5,214 nt of DNA from Ekhidna sp. (GTDB lineage Bacteria > Bacteroidota > Bacteroidia > Cytophagales > Cyclobacteriaceae). Under the pieces are notes generated by a model. The model ran no database searches, had not been told where the DNA came from, and saw only the letters and a program-made list of their open reading frames with translations. This document shows positions 1-5,214 of the stretch, piece by piece. The stretch covers positions 1 to 5,214 of the forward strand of contig JABSPG010000328.1 of the NCBI GenBank assembly GCA_013214445.1. Reading direction: 5' to 3'. Numbering within the stretch: the stretch's first letter is position 1; every line of letters starts with the position of its first letter. A program made the position numbers and the translations under genes.

Positions 1-1788
1 TGTCTGAGTGACTCCTACCATGGCAATTGGAATGTTCTTCCATTCACCAGGCACTCGGGAAGAGGTAGATGCATTCACCACATTCGGATTCTCCAGCAGC
101 CCATTTACAATATTCTTAAACTCCCGCCTAGCTGCTCCAGAATTGATATCTAATGTGATCAACTTATCCAATTCAAAGCCCAAGTCCTTTGATTGGACAT
201 AGTTCAGTTGACGATAAATCACTAGAGAACCAATGATTAAGAAAATGGCCAAAGCATACTGCACTCCTACCAATACCTTCCTGAGTAAGTCTCCTTTTCC
301 GGAAAATGCATTTTTTAAGACAAGTAACTGCCTTTTGAGTTGGGAGTAGTAAATCGCAGGTAGCAGCGCTGACGCAAACCAGATAATCAATATTGCACCA
401 AGATGATAGGCTATGAAATCTACTGAGAATAGTAGTGACAATTCGAGCTCTTTTTTGGCAACATCCAGAAAAAAAGGAAAGAATATGATAACCAAGACCA
501 TAGCAACTGTGTAGGCTATCATAACGGTCAGTAGCGTCTCGAAGAAGAGCTGAATAAGCAAATGCTTATTACCCGCTCCATTGATCTTTCGCATACTTGC
601 CTCCAAGGTTCGCCTTAAAGCCTGCACTGAGGATAAATTGATGTAGTTGAGGGCGGCAATAAAGAGCACCAACAGACCCATCCATAGAATCATTGAAAGG
701 AAAGATGGATTACTGTATGGAATTTCCAGTCTAGGACTCATACCACCTCTTTCTATGCCCTCCGAGCCTAAGTGAATGTCTAAGATATTTTGAAAACGAT
801 ACTTGGTATTTTCCACAGCATCATCTGATAAATACTTGCTCAGGAAGTCCTGCGATACTTCGTGGTTTCTTAAGTCTGTATTTTCATTGGTCAAAACCCA
901 GGTCTCGGTAAACCTTCCCCTCCATGATCCAATAAAATTTTTCCATCCGGCAGGAAATTGCTCATAATTTGTGACATAGATATTGTGGAATTTGTAAGAA
1001 GAGTTCTTCGGCATTTGCTTCATCACTGCCAACACTTCCGTTGGTCCAAAATTTGTCTCCTCAACCATCTCTCCTACCACATCTACCGAGCCGAAAAGGC
1101 GTAAGGCAAGATCTTCGGTAACAACCATTCCTGCCATACCGGGGAACTCCTTTCGGGGATTTCCTGCAATTATTTCTATATCCAGTATGTCAAAAATTTC
1201 CTTAGAAGCCATGGCCCACTGCCTGTCATCCAATCTAATTTCTCCCACTGCCAGCAACTGTGATCCCGAATAAGTCAAATGCGCTGCTTCTTCAATAGAT
1301 GGATATTCATTCTTTAGTGCTTCTGCAAGTGGACCAGGGGTGGAAACATATTGATGAATTCCATCCTCTTCTTTCTGTTCGTCCACTATCCGATATATAC
1401 GGTCTTTTTTTGAGTGGAAACCATCAATACTTTGTTCATCATGCACATACATGAGGATATAAAATAGGATGGAAAAGCCCATTCCCAGCCCGATGATGTT
1501 CACCAGGAAATGGGAAGTTTCTCTTCTAAATCTACGGAAGTAGATCTTCGTGTAGTTCTTGAATAAGTTCATAGTCCAATTATTAAGTAGTCCAGTTTTT
1601 TTAAAATTTATGAGTCGAAAAGACCTCATTACATTCCATATGAAAAAGAGATCCGCCGAGTTCTTAGAAGTATGTAGTCGCAGGTAGTAGAATTCAAACA
1701 AATCTCCTTCTATCTCCTCCAGATATTCTTCACGGCAATACCATCTCAGAAATTTGAGGGCCCATTTTGGAGGTTGTGCATTACCCAT
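1..1788 (-). CDS. FtsX/MacB-type ABC transporter permease with PadR-associated N-terminal prefix domain (partial, 3' end outside window)
   Basis: An open frame of 596 codons starts at the ATG complementary to 1786-1788 and meets no stop before the left edge. Residues 1-70 resemble the cytoplasmic prefix domain found on PadR-linked Bacteroidota permeases: PPKWALKFLRWYCRE, then EEIEGDLFE, then FFIWNVMRSFR. A first membrane helix follows at about 94-113 and a MacB-like periplasmic domain at about 115-360. Helices lie at about 362-382, 417-441 and 457-480; between the first two is the FtsX-type motif RKINGAGNKHLLIQLFFE (400-417). A fifth helix (503-524) and the start of a second periplasmic domain (GFELDKLITLDIN, VVNASTSSRVPGEW) come next. 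Relatives are roughly 800-900 residues, so the last quarter is probably outside. The protein belongs in the inner membrane and would need an ABC ATPase, none of which is in view; the substrate is unknown. The start lies two bases after the padR-type stop, implying co-transcription and perhaps coupled translation. Confidence 0.92.
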   Translation of the reverse strand, partial: MGNAQPPKWALKFLRWYCREEYLEEIEGDLFEFYYLRLHTSKNSADLFFIWNVMRSFRLINFKKTGLLNNWTMNLFKNYTKIYFRRFRRETSHFLVNIIGLGMGFSILFYILMYVHDEQSIDGFHSKKDRIYRIVDEQKEEDGIHQYVSTPGPLAEALKNEYPSIEEAAHLTYSGSQLLAVGEIRLDDRQWAMASKEIFDILDIEIIAGNPRKEFPGMAGMVVTEDLALRLFGSVDVVGEMVEETNFGPTEVLAVMKQMPKNSSYKFHNIYVTNYEQFPAGWKNFIGSWRGRFTETWVLTNENTDLRNHEVSQDFLSKYLSDDAVENTKYRFQNILDIHLGSEGIERGGMSPRLEIPYSNPSFLSMILWMGLLVLFIAALNYINLSSVQALRRTLEASMRKINGAGNKHLLIQLFFETLLTVMIAYTVAMVLVIIFFPFFLDVAKKELELSLLFSVDFIAYHLGAILIIWFASALLPAIYYSQLKRQLLVLKNAFSGKGDLLRKVLVGVQYALAIFLIIGSLVIYRQLNYVQSKDLGFELDKLITLDINSGAARREFKNIVNGLLENPNVVNASTSSRVPGEWKNIPIAMVGVTQT

Positions 1789-1790
1789 GG

Positions 1791-2120
1791 TTAGATCTTT
1801 CCAAAATGGAGTTGGGGGATTTTTTGGTAAATGCTCGTTCGCAAATCGTGAGATGTATCTAGCACCTTTTTACCCAAAGCAGTGACGATGTAAAACTTCT
1901 TTCTCCTGCCGCCCCTTTCTTCTGTAATTCCGCCATAGCGAGATTCTACAAAGCCCTTCTTTTCTAACCGCTTGAGAGCAACATGTATGGCGCTGACATT
2001 AATCTTTTTCTTGGTTTCTAGCGTGAGAAACTCATGGATAGAAACTCCATATGCTTGATCATGCTGGGCAGCAACTGTGAGTAATACAAGCTCTTCAAAT
2101 TCACCTAGTTGATATTCCAT
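1791..2120 (-). CDS. PadR-family winged-helix transcriptional regulator
   Basis: This 109-residue protein has the length and pattern of short PadR regulators. The first helix is LGEFEELVLLTVAA (5-18), followed by the family YG turn (24-25, in AYGVSIHEFL). The likely recognition helix is SAIHVALKRLEKKGFVES (43-60). The wing is rich in basic residues: GITEERGGRRKKFYIVTALGKKVL (split around 64-87). A short C-terminal helix (to about 100) would serve dimerisation. PadR proteins generally repress neighbouring transport or stress genes and bind as dimers. Its position, five bases after an exported-protein gene and two bases before a permease bearing the PadR-associated prefix domain, suggests that it controls its own operon. 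I found no convincing operator. The ATG follows TAAAGAAG, where AGAAG may be a weak ribosome site overlapping the upstream stop codon. The effector is unknown. Confidence 0.93.
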   Translation of the reverse strand: MEYQLGEFEELVLLTVAAQHDQAYGVSIHEFLTLETKKKINVSAIHVALKRLEKKGFVESRYGGITEERGGRRKKFYIVTALGKKVLDTSHDLRTSIYQKIPQLHFGKI

Positions 2121-2125
2121 CTTCT

Positions 2126-2512
2126 TTAGTTTTCTACAGACACCAGCTTCTGCCTTGGCCCAATATTTTTATATAGTTTATCCTCGTAAATCAAATCTCC
2201 CATTTTGATGCTGAACACCAAATATTTAGTATCATCCTCAGCAAATCGAAAGCTTCCTTCGCTGCTGATTATCCCATCTGATTCTAGTCTTTCGCTAGCA
2301 ACAAGATTTTGACAATAGAATGCTCGTATTCTTTTTTTGGAGAATTGCTCAACTCGCTCTTTCTCCGCATAATGTCGATTTATGTCATCTTCCCAATCGA
2401 TAAAAACAACATCCCTCTCCTTGAAACAGTCGGCAAGATCATCTCGATAATCCTGTGCCCTAAGCAGGTTTGATGAATACACCAACAAGGTCAGTACAAT
2501 TAATTTTTTCAT
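2126..2512 (-). CDS. small exported protein of unknown function, first gene of the PadR-permease unit
   Basis: The gene encodes 128 residues. The start has a clear Sec signal peptide, MKKLIVLTLLVYSSNLLRAQ, with probable cleavage near residue 20. There is no lipobox cysteine, so the mature protein of about 108 residues should be periplasmic or secreted. The mature part is charged and looks like a small alpha/beta domain: a strand VVFIDW (35-40), an acidic and basic helix (EDDINRHYAEKERVEQFSKKR, 41-61), and strands around FRFAEDD, KYLVFSI and DLIYEDKLY (88-114). Two cysteines (29 and 67) could form a disulfide. I do not recognise a family. It ends five bases before the PadR start, so it is probably in the same transcript, and 175 bases separate it from the upstream gene, so a promoter likely lies before it. 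It might be a periplasmic partner of the permease, but that is inferred from position only. Confidence 0.8.
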   Translation of the reverse strand: MKKLIVLTLLVYSSNLLRAQDYRDDLADCFKERDVVFIDWEDDINRHYAEKERVEQFSKKRIRAFYCQNLVASERLESDGIISSEGSFRFAEDDTKYLVFSIKMGDLIYEDKLYKNIGPRQKLVSVEN

Positions 2513-2625
2513 GTGCTAAGATTTGATCTTTACGGTCACATGGAACCCTTCACGATGCATTTAGTCATTGCAGTTGTGCCTTAATGATGAAGTAATCGTG
2601 CAGGTTTCATTGATCCCTCTTGAGT
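2513..2625. other. intergenic region expected to hold the promoter of the exported protein-PadR-permease unit
   Basis: This gap, together with the inverted repeat beside it, is the only sizeable non-coding stretch in the window. By position it should contain the start of transcription for the leftward three-gene unit. I searched the minus strand for the Bacteroidota -7 element TAnnTTTG with an upstream TTG and found no acceptable match, so no promoter is assigned. Small imperfect complementary pieces (CACGAT at about 2552-2557 and ATCGTG at 2595-2600) are too short to call an operator. A PadR binding site would be expected here but is not recognisable by eye. Confidence 0.4.
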
Positions 2626-2685
2626 TTTATTTACTTAACAAACGTGAATGTAATTAATAAGTTTCACATTTGTTAAGTAAATGAA
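2626..2685. repeat. long AT-rich inverted repeat directly after a gene end; possible terminator or attC-like site
   Basis: The left arm TTTACTTAACAAACGTGAA (2630-2648) is the reverse complement of TTCACATTTGTTAAGTAAA (2663-2681) apart from one position. Pairing extends outward to 2626 and 2685 with one further mismatch. The loop is 14 bases. The repeat sits three bases past the stop at 2688, which favours a transcription-terminating hairpin for the leftward genes, but neither strand has a T-run after the stem, so it is not a textbook intrinsic terminator. The arms contain ACTTAAC (2633-2639) and GTTAAGT (2672-2678). These fit the RYYYAAC and GTTRRRY core boxes of integron attC sites, although the box-to-box span of 46 bases is short and no integrase is visible. 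The repeat is certain; its role is open. Confidence 0.85.
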
Positions 2686-2687
2686 GA

Positions 2688-3011
2688 TTAGAGAATATAA
2701 ATTACCGATCCATCTTCAGCGTTGTAGGTGTTGTATCCATGAACATAGATATATCTTGGGTCTTTACTTTTAACACTTTCTAGAATTGTAGAATGTTTTA
2801 CCTCCAAGTAGTTACCGCTGAATTTAGCCTTCACTTTTTTCCAATAATCAAGTTTGACTGGGTGAATCGGCGGAATTTCATTGATTAATATAATTTTTTC
2901 ACCAAATTCATGTGAAGTAATGTCTGAACCAGCTGTGCAGTTGTTCTTTAATTTCCTAAACTGAGTGGCTATATCTAGCAGCGATGAATCACTTTGAAAC
3001 GACCTCACCAT
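2688..3011 (-). CDS. C-terminal part of a frame-split exported protein of unknown function
   Basis: This 107-residue frame begins at an ATG inside the end of the upstream frame (7-base overlap, different frame). It is more likely the second half of the same protein than an independent gene. It has no signal peptide, whereas the upstream piece does; it begins in what looks like mid-domain helix (SFQSDSSLLDIATQFRKLKNN); and restoring one base in the tract at 3017-3028 fuses the two parts into 253 residues. The segment has a strand-rich centre (EKIILINEIPP, 38-48), a helix LDYWKKVKAKF (54-64), and a C-terminal YIYVHGY...AEDGSVIYIL (87-107). It ends beside the inverted repeat. I do not recognise a family. 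Translation from the internal ATG at 3011 as a separate cytoplasmic protein is possible but less likely. Confidence 0.6.
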   Translation of the reverse strand: MVRSFQSDSSLLDIATQFRKLKNNCTAGSDITSHEFGEKIILINEIPPIHPVKLDYWKKVKAKFSGNYLEVKHSTILESVKSKDPRYIYVHGYNTYNAEDGSVIYIL

Positions 3012-3448
3012 ATCGGAAAAAGCTTTTTATCTCCCGGACATGAAATGCCAAACGAGGTGAAATAGTTTGAAGAATTATTTTGAATTCGATTATTTAGCGC
3101 TGAATAACCAAATTCAAAAAAAATACTTTTCTTTTCTTTTTTCTTTATTCGCTGAAGTTCATCCCAAGTTACGAATATCACAGTATCACTAATATCCCAA
3201 AATTCAGCAAAACACTCTCTCACATACTGATTGATCCTTTTATAATCATAAGTACTAGGAACGTCCGACTTCAGTTTTTCTGTTTTGTTAATTTTTTCGA
3301 AATTCATTTGAGAAACATAGATCGTATGTGAGTTGATATGATCTAGTCTCTTTGAAATTTTCTTCTTTTGAGAAAATGAATTCAATAAAAATAGACACAG
3401 TAGTAAACTGATTAGGGCTTTAAATTCTATCATAGTATTCAATTTCAT
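3005..3448 (-). CDS. N-terminal part of a frame-split exported protein of unknown function
   Basis: This 147-residue frame opens with a signal peptide (hydrophobic core about 10-24, ending ...LLNSFSQ at 27), then a very basic stretch KKKISKR. The ATG at 3448 or the in-frame ATG at 3433 (Met6) could each be the start; neither has a clear ribosome site, and both leave the signal peptide intact. The mature part has strands HTIYVSQM (41-48) and DTVIFVTW (88-95) and a lysine-rich helix DELQRIKKKEKKS (96-108). The last residues LFPIW follow a homopolymer tract and look like out-of-frame reading; the real sequence probably continues into the downstream 107-residue frame. The gene is AT-rich: 17 G+C in the 60 bases 3301-3360. 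It lies 36 bases after the DUF6503-like gene, so it may be in the same transcript. Family and function are unrecognised. Confidence 0.65.
   Translation of the reverse strand: MKLNTMIEFKALISLLLCLFLLNSFSQKKKISKRLDHINSHTIYVSQMNFEKINKTEKLKSDVPSTYDYKRINQYVRECFAEFWDISDTVIFVTWDELQRIKKKEKKSIFFEFGYSALNNRIQNNSSNYFTSFGISCPGDKKLFPIW
3017..3028 (-). other. probable frameshift point joining the two halves of a 253-residue protein
   Basis: The tract AAAAAGCTTTTT consists of two five-base homopolymers. In the upstream frame the minus strand reads GAT AAA AAG CTT TTT CCG and then stops at 3005. A -1 shift after AAG, or one extra A or T, gives GCT TTT TCC GAT ATG and continues to the stop at 2688. The joined protein has 142 + 4 + 107 = 253 residues with a single signal peptide. 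The causes could be a sequencing or assembly deletion, a real inactivating mutation, or -1 slippage (AAAAAG is a known lysine slip sequence in bacteria, but the full A AAA AAG heptamer is absent because a T precedes the run). Confidence 0.6.
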
Positions 3449-3484
3449 TTTTTTGATTTTAAGAAAGAATTGATATTCTAAGAA

Positions 3485-4156
3485 TCAGTATGCTATCTCA
3501 GCTAAGATATCCGTGCCTAGATATTTCATTTCTGGAAGTGTATACCAACTTCGTTTCTGAGGAAATCGTATTTCTTTTATTTCAATTTCGTCCTCTAAAG
3601 TGATCAATTCACCTTTGCCTGCCACCTCGTCTTTATAAAACTTGTATTGAAGCATCTTTCCCGAGCTTTCATCAAAATAGAAATACCACACGTCCTTTTC
3701 ATATGGAACTCTAAGCACGTCACAGACAACTTCTCCCACCTTCTCTTGCTCACCTATCGTAATTTCCGGTGTACTACTATCGTAGAGTTTCATTGGAAGA
3801 CCCCATAGATAGAGGTAATAGTTTCTCAGCATCAGTGCTCTCTCCTCATCATCATTCCCCTTCAGGACAGCTGCTGAAGCACCTTGAATCTCATATACAT
3901 TCTCATCATTTCGATTTATATTCATTAGACTTTTGCCGTTATCCAGTTTGACAATTGCGGACCTGTCGGGACCACTAGGTCTTGTCTCACGAAAAGTCAT
4001 CGTGACATCTAAGGAGATCCATGCTTGGTTTGGATCATGATAAGAAACCGCATTGGCCAGTACATCCTTAGCAGTTTTTTGAGCAAAAATTGTAATCGGA
4101 AATACAAAAAGTAAAATGGATACTTTTCTTAGTGAGTGAGTAAATTGTGTAAACAT
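3485..4156 (-). CDS. exported DUF6503-like protein
   Basis: The protein has 223 residues. The signal peptide covers about residues 1-26 (KVSILLFVFPITIFAQ, cleavage near AQ), without a lipobox cysteine, so a periplasmic or secreted location is likely. The mature part follows the pattern I associate with the Bacteroidota family DUF6503: AVSYHDPNQAWISLDVTMTF near the start (37-55), RNYYLYLWGLPMKLYD in the middle (111-126), then VWYFYFDESSGKMLQYKFYKDE (156-177 region) and KRSWYTLPEMKYLGTDIL at the end (201-218). This family looks like a beta-sheet fold with amphipathic strands; no reaction is known and I infer none. The ATG at 4156 is the only start that keeps the signal peptide, and no purine-rich ribosome site precedes it. 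It is divergent from the small membrane-protein gene, only 18 bases away, and is probably the first gene of a leftward transcript with the split gene. Confidence 0.85.
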   Translation of the reverse strand: MFTQFTHSLRKVSILLFVFPITIFAQKTAKDVLANAVSYHDPNQAWISLDVTMTFRETRPSGPDRSAIVKLDNGKSLMNINRNDENVYEIQGASAAVLKGNDDEERALMLRNYYLYLWGLPMKLYDSSTPEITIGEQEKVGEVVCDVLRVPYEKDVWYFYFDESSGKMLQYKFYKDEVAGKGELITLEDEIEIKEIRFPQKRSWYTLPEMKYLGTDILAEIAY

Positions 4157-4174
4157 GAAGAGAAGATAGAGAAA

Positions 4175-4531
4175 ATGAATAAAGCAGCGAAAACAGTTTG
4201 GTTTTTTGGCATCTACTTAGTCTTGGAAGGAGTCTTTTTGATGATAGCCCCAGATACACTTTTAACTCTAATTGGGATTCCTGAACCGCAAAGTGTCTGG
4301 CGTATTGTTCTAGGCTTTGTTGTTACTGTTTTAGGATATTACTATATCAGAAACGCCCGAGAGAACCTCACCCCTTTCTTCAAGTTCACAGTCCAGGTTA
4401 GAATTGCTCAGTTTGGATTTTTTCTCTGGCTATACCTGTTTCATGAAGGAACCCTCACACTGGTAGGATTCTCATTTATAGAGTTCATAGCAGGATTGTG
4501 GACATGGAAGAATCTAAAATCAAAAGTTTAG
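4175..4531 (+). CDS. small four-helix integral membrane protein of unknown function
   Basis: The ATG at 4175 gives 118 residues and is preceded by purine-rich AAGAGAAGATAGAGAAA. The longer frame from 4136 uses GTG, adds a hydrophilic tail and would overlap the divergent gene, so I reject it. Four hydrophobic helices are visible at about 5-26, 42-58, 73-90 and 94-112. Between helices 2 and 3 is the conserved-looking GYYYIRNARENLTPFFKFTVQVR (54-76). The helix layout recalls small DoxX/DUF4345-like membrane proteins, but I cannot assign a family. It is the only plus-strand gene in the window, so it is transcribed alone. Its stop codon overlaps that of the convergent MFS gene by shared bases 4529-4530, leaving no intergenic terminator. 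Confidence 0.82.
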   Translation: MNKAAKTVWFFGIYLVLEGVFLMIAPDTLLTLIGIPEPQSVWRIVLGFVVTVLGYYYIRNARENLTPFFKFTVQVRIAQFGFFLWLYLFHEGTLTLVGFSFIEFIAGLWTWKNLKSKV

Positions 4532-5214
4532 CCTCCAACTTCTTTTATGTGCTTGCTTAATGATCGGTAAGCAAAGCCAGAACCGATCAATGCCAGCATA
4601 CAAGCCAAAATAAATGGTGCTCCCGGAAAATAGATTTCATTTTCCGGGTTTGTATAATAGGTGAAGATCCCTGTCATCAAAGGTGGACCAATGATTGCAG
4701 TAATCATCAGGACATTTGTGAGCCCCCCTTGCAGTTCCCCCTGTGCATTTTTCGGTATCTGTGCAGTCATGATCGATTGCATGGAAGGACCGGTAAGGCC
4801 ACTGAAAGCATACGGAATTATAATGAAGTAAACCATCCATGCCTCTGATACCACGGCAAATGAAAAAAGACCTACAAGATTAAAAAACAACCCTGCATAA
4901 ACGGATCTAACTTCTCCAATTCGCTTAACGATTCTGCCTAGAAAAACCCCCTGAACAAGGGCCACCATAATACCAACCAGTGTCAATGAAAAACCTATAT
5001 CACTCGGGGACCAGTCAAACTTCTCAGCCGTATAAAAGGACCAATTTCCCTGTACGGAAAAGGCGGCCACATAAACCAAAAAAAGACAGAGTATCAGACC
5101 AATTAAAACTTTGTACTTAAAAATATTCCCTAAAGTTCCAACCGGATTGGCTCGTTTCCAATCAAAGGGTCTCCTACTTTCCTCTGGGAGGGATTCCGGA
5201 ATCATGAAATATCC
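4528..5214 (-). CDS. TetA-like MFS efflux transporter, C-terminal half (partial, 5' end outside window)
   Basis: The frame is open to the right edge: codons for GYF precede the first visible ATG (5205), and GYFMIPESLPEE is an internal motif of Tet-type major facilitator proteins (end of helix 6 and the central loop), so that ATG is not the true start. The visible 228 residues hold the central cytoplasmic loop RRPFDWKRANPVG (14-26) and six helices, at about 34-54, 72-93, 102-120, 124-144, 164-185 and 198-216. Tet-family marks are NWSFYTAEKFDWSPSDIG (57-74), GRIVKRIGEVRS (93-104), and AQIPKNAQGELQGGLTN (151-167). Full-length relatives have about 400 residues, so roughly half is missing. The family exports drugs by proton antiport from the inner membrane; a natural substrate cannot be read from this half, and tetracycline resistance should not be assumed. 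Confidence 0.93.
   Translation of the reverse strand, partial: GYFMIPESLPEESRRPFDWKRANPVGTLGNIFKYKVLIGLILCLFLVYVAAFSVQGNWSFYTAEKFDWSPSDIGFSLTLVGIMVALVQGVFLGRIVKRIGEVRSVYAGLFFNLVGLFSFAVVSEAWMVYFIIIPYAFSGLTGPSMQSIMTAQIPKNAQGELQGGLTNVLMITAIIGPPLMTGIFTYYTNPENEIYFPGAPFILACMLALIGSGFAYRSLSKHIKEVGG
4622..4648 (+). terminator. possible terminator for the plus-strand membrane-protein gene, inside the MFS coding region
   Basis: CCCGGAAAAT (4622-4631) and ATTTTCCGGG (4639-4648) form a perfect ten-base inverted repeat with a seven-base loop. On the plus strand the G+C-rich stem base is followed by TTTGTATAAT, a weak T-rich tail; on the minus strand no such tail follows. It lies about 90 bases past the stop at 4531 and antisense to MFS codons for PENEIYFPG. 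As the convergent genes have no space between them, a terminator inside the neighbour is plausible, but a chance palindrome in coding sequence cannot be excluded. Confidence 0.35.

Noticed and set aside
8..202. Plus-strand frame of 64 codons
   Set aside because: It lies wholly antisense to the well-supported permease frame and has no recognisable protein character.
2577..2607. Nine-codon minus-strand frame (MKPARLLHH) after an AGAGGG sequence, resembling a leader peptide
   Set aside because: It is very short, Shine-Dalgarno use is weak in this kind of organism, and there is no attenuator hairpin between it and the next gene.
2648..2669. ATGT...ACAT pair considered as a PadR operator
   Set aside because: The 14-base spacing does not fit the ATGT-N8-ACAT pattern known for PadR, and it falls inside the larger inverted repeat.
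3769..3951. Plus-strand frame of 60 codons rich in His and Ser
   Set aside because: It is antisense to the DUF6503-like gene, whose protein pattern is convincing; the composition is that of a shadow frame.
4121..4150. TACTTTTC and TAAATTGT considered as Bacteroidota -7 promoter elements for the plus-strand gene
   Set aside because: Neither fits TAnnTTTG fully and no TTG-type upstream element lies at the usual spacing.
4136..4174. Upstream GTG extension of the small membrane protein
   Set aside because: It adds a hydrophilic 13-residue tail, overlaps the divergent gene, and the ATG at 4175 has a purine-rich site before it.
4068..4259. Minus-strand frame of 63 codons across the divergent junction
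   Set aside because: It overlaps the signal-peptide end of the DUF6503-like gene in another frame and the start of the membrane-protein gene; no supporting features.
4637..4840. Minus-strand frame of 67 codons inside the MFS gene
   Set aside because: It is a shadow in another frame of a clear Tet-family membrane protein.

Overview
The window looks like a piece of a Bacteroidota chromosome, probably a marine Cytophagales-type organism. The evidence is a PadR regulator next to an FtsX/MacB-type permease carrying the PadR-associated N-terminal prefix domain, a DUF6503-like exported protein, signal peptides ending in ...AQ or ...SQ, moderate to low G+C, and start sites without clear Shine-Dalgarno sequences. 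The assignment rests on protein style only; there is no rRNA or other marker.

Layout from right to left. The C-terminal half of a TetA-like MFS efflux protein (minus strand, 5' end outside the window) converges on a short plus-strand gene for a four-helix membrane protein of unknown function, and their stop codons overlap. That small gene is divergent, 18 bases apart, from a minus-strand gene for an exported DUF6503-like protein. Next on the minus strand is an AT-rich gene for an exported protein of unknown function. It is split into two overlapping reading frames (147 and 107 residues) that join into one 253-residue protein if one base is restored or a -1 shift occurs in an AAAAAGCTTTTT tract. 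A long AT-rich inverted repeat lies three bases past its stop.

The left half is a tight minus-strand unit: a small exported protein of unknown function, a PadR-type repressor five bases later, and, two bases after that, a large ABC-type permease that runs off the left edge with 596 codons visible. The spacing suggests co-transcription. The likely logic is a self-regulated permease module: PadR proteins commonly control neighbouring transport genes, and this permease class carries a cytoplasmic prefix domain characteristic of PadR-linked permeases. No ABC ATPase lies in the window.

No tRNA, rRNA, CRISPR array, integrase or transposase was seen. The longest stretch without a gene is about 175 bases (2513-2687). 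The points most worth a second look are the apparent frameshift, the inverted repeat with attC-like core boxes, and the gene junctions that leave no room for conventional promoters or terminators.
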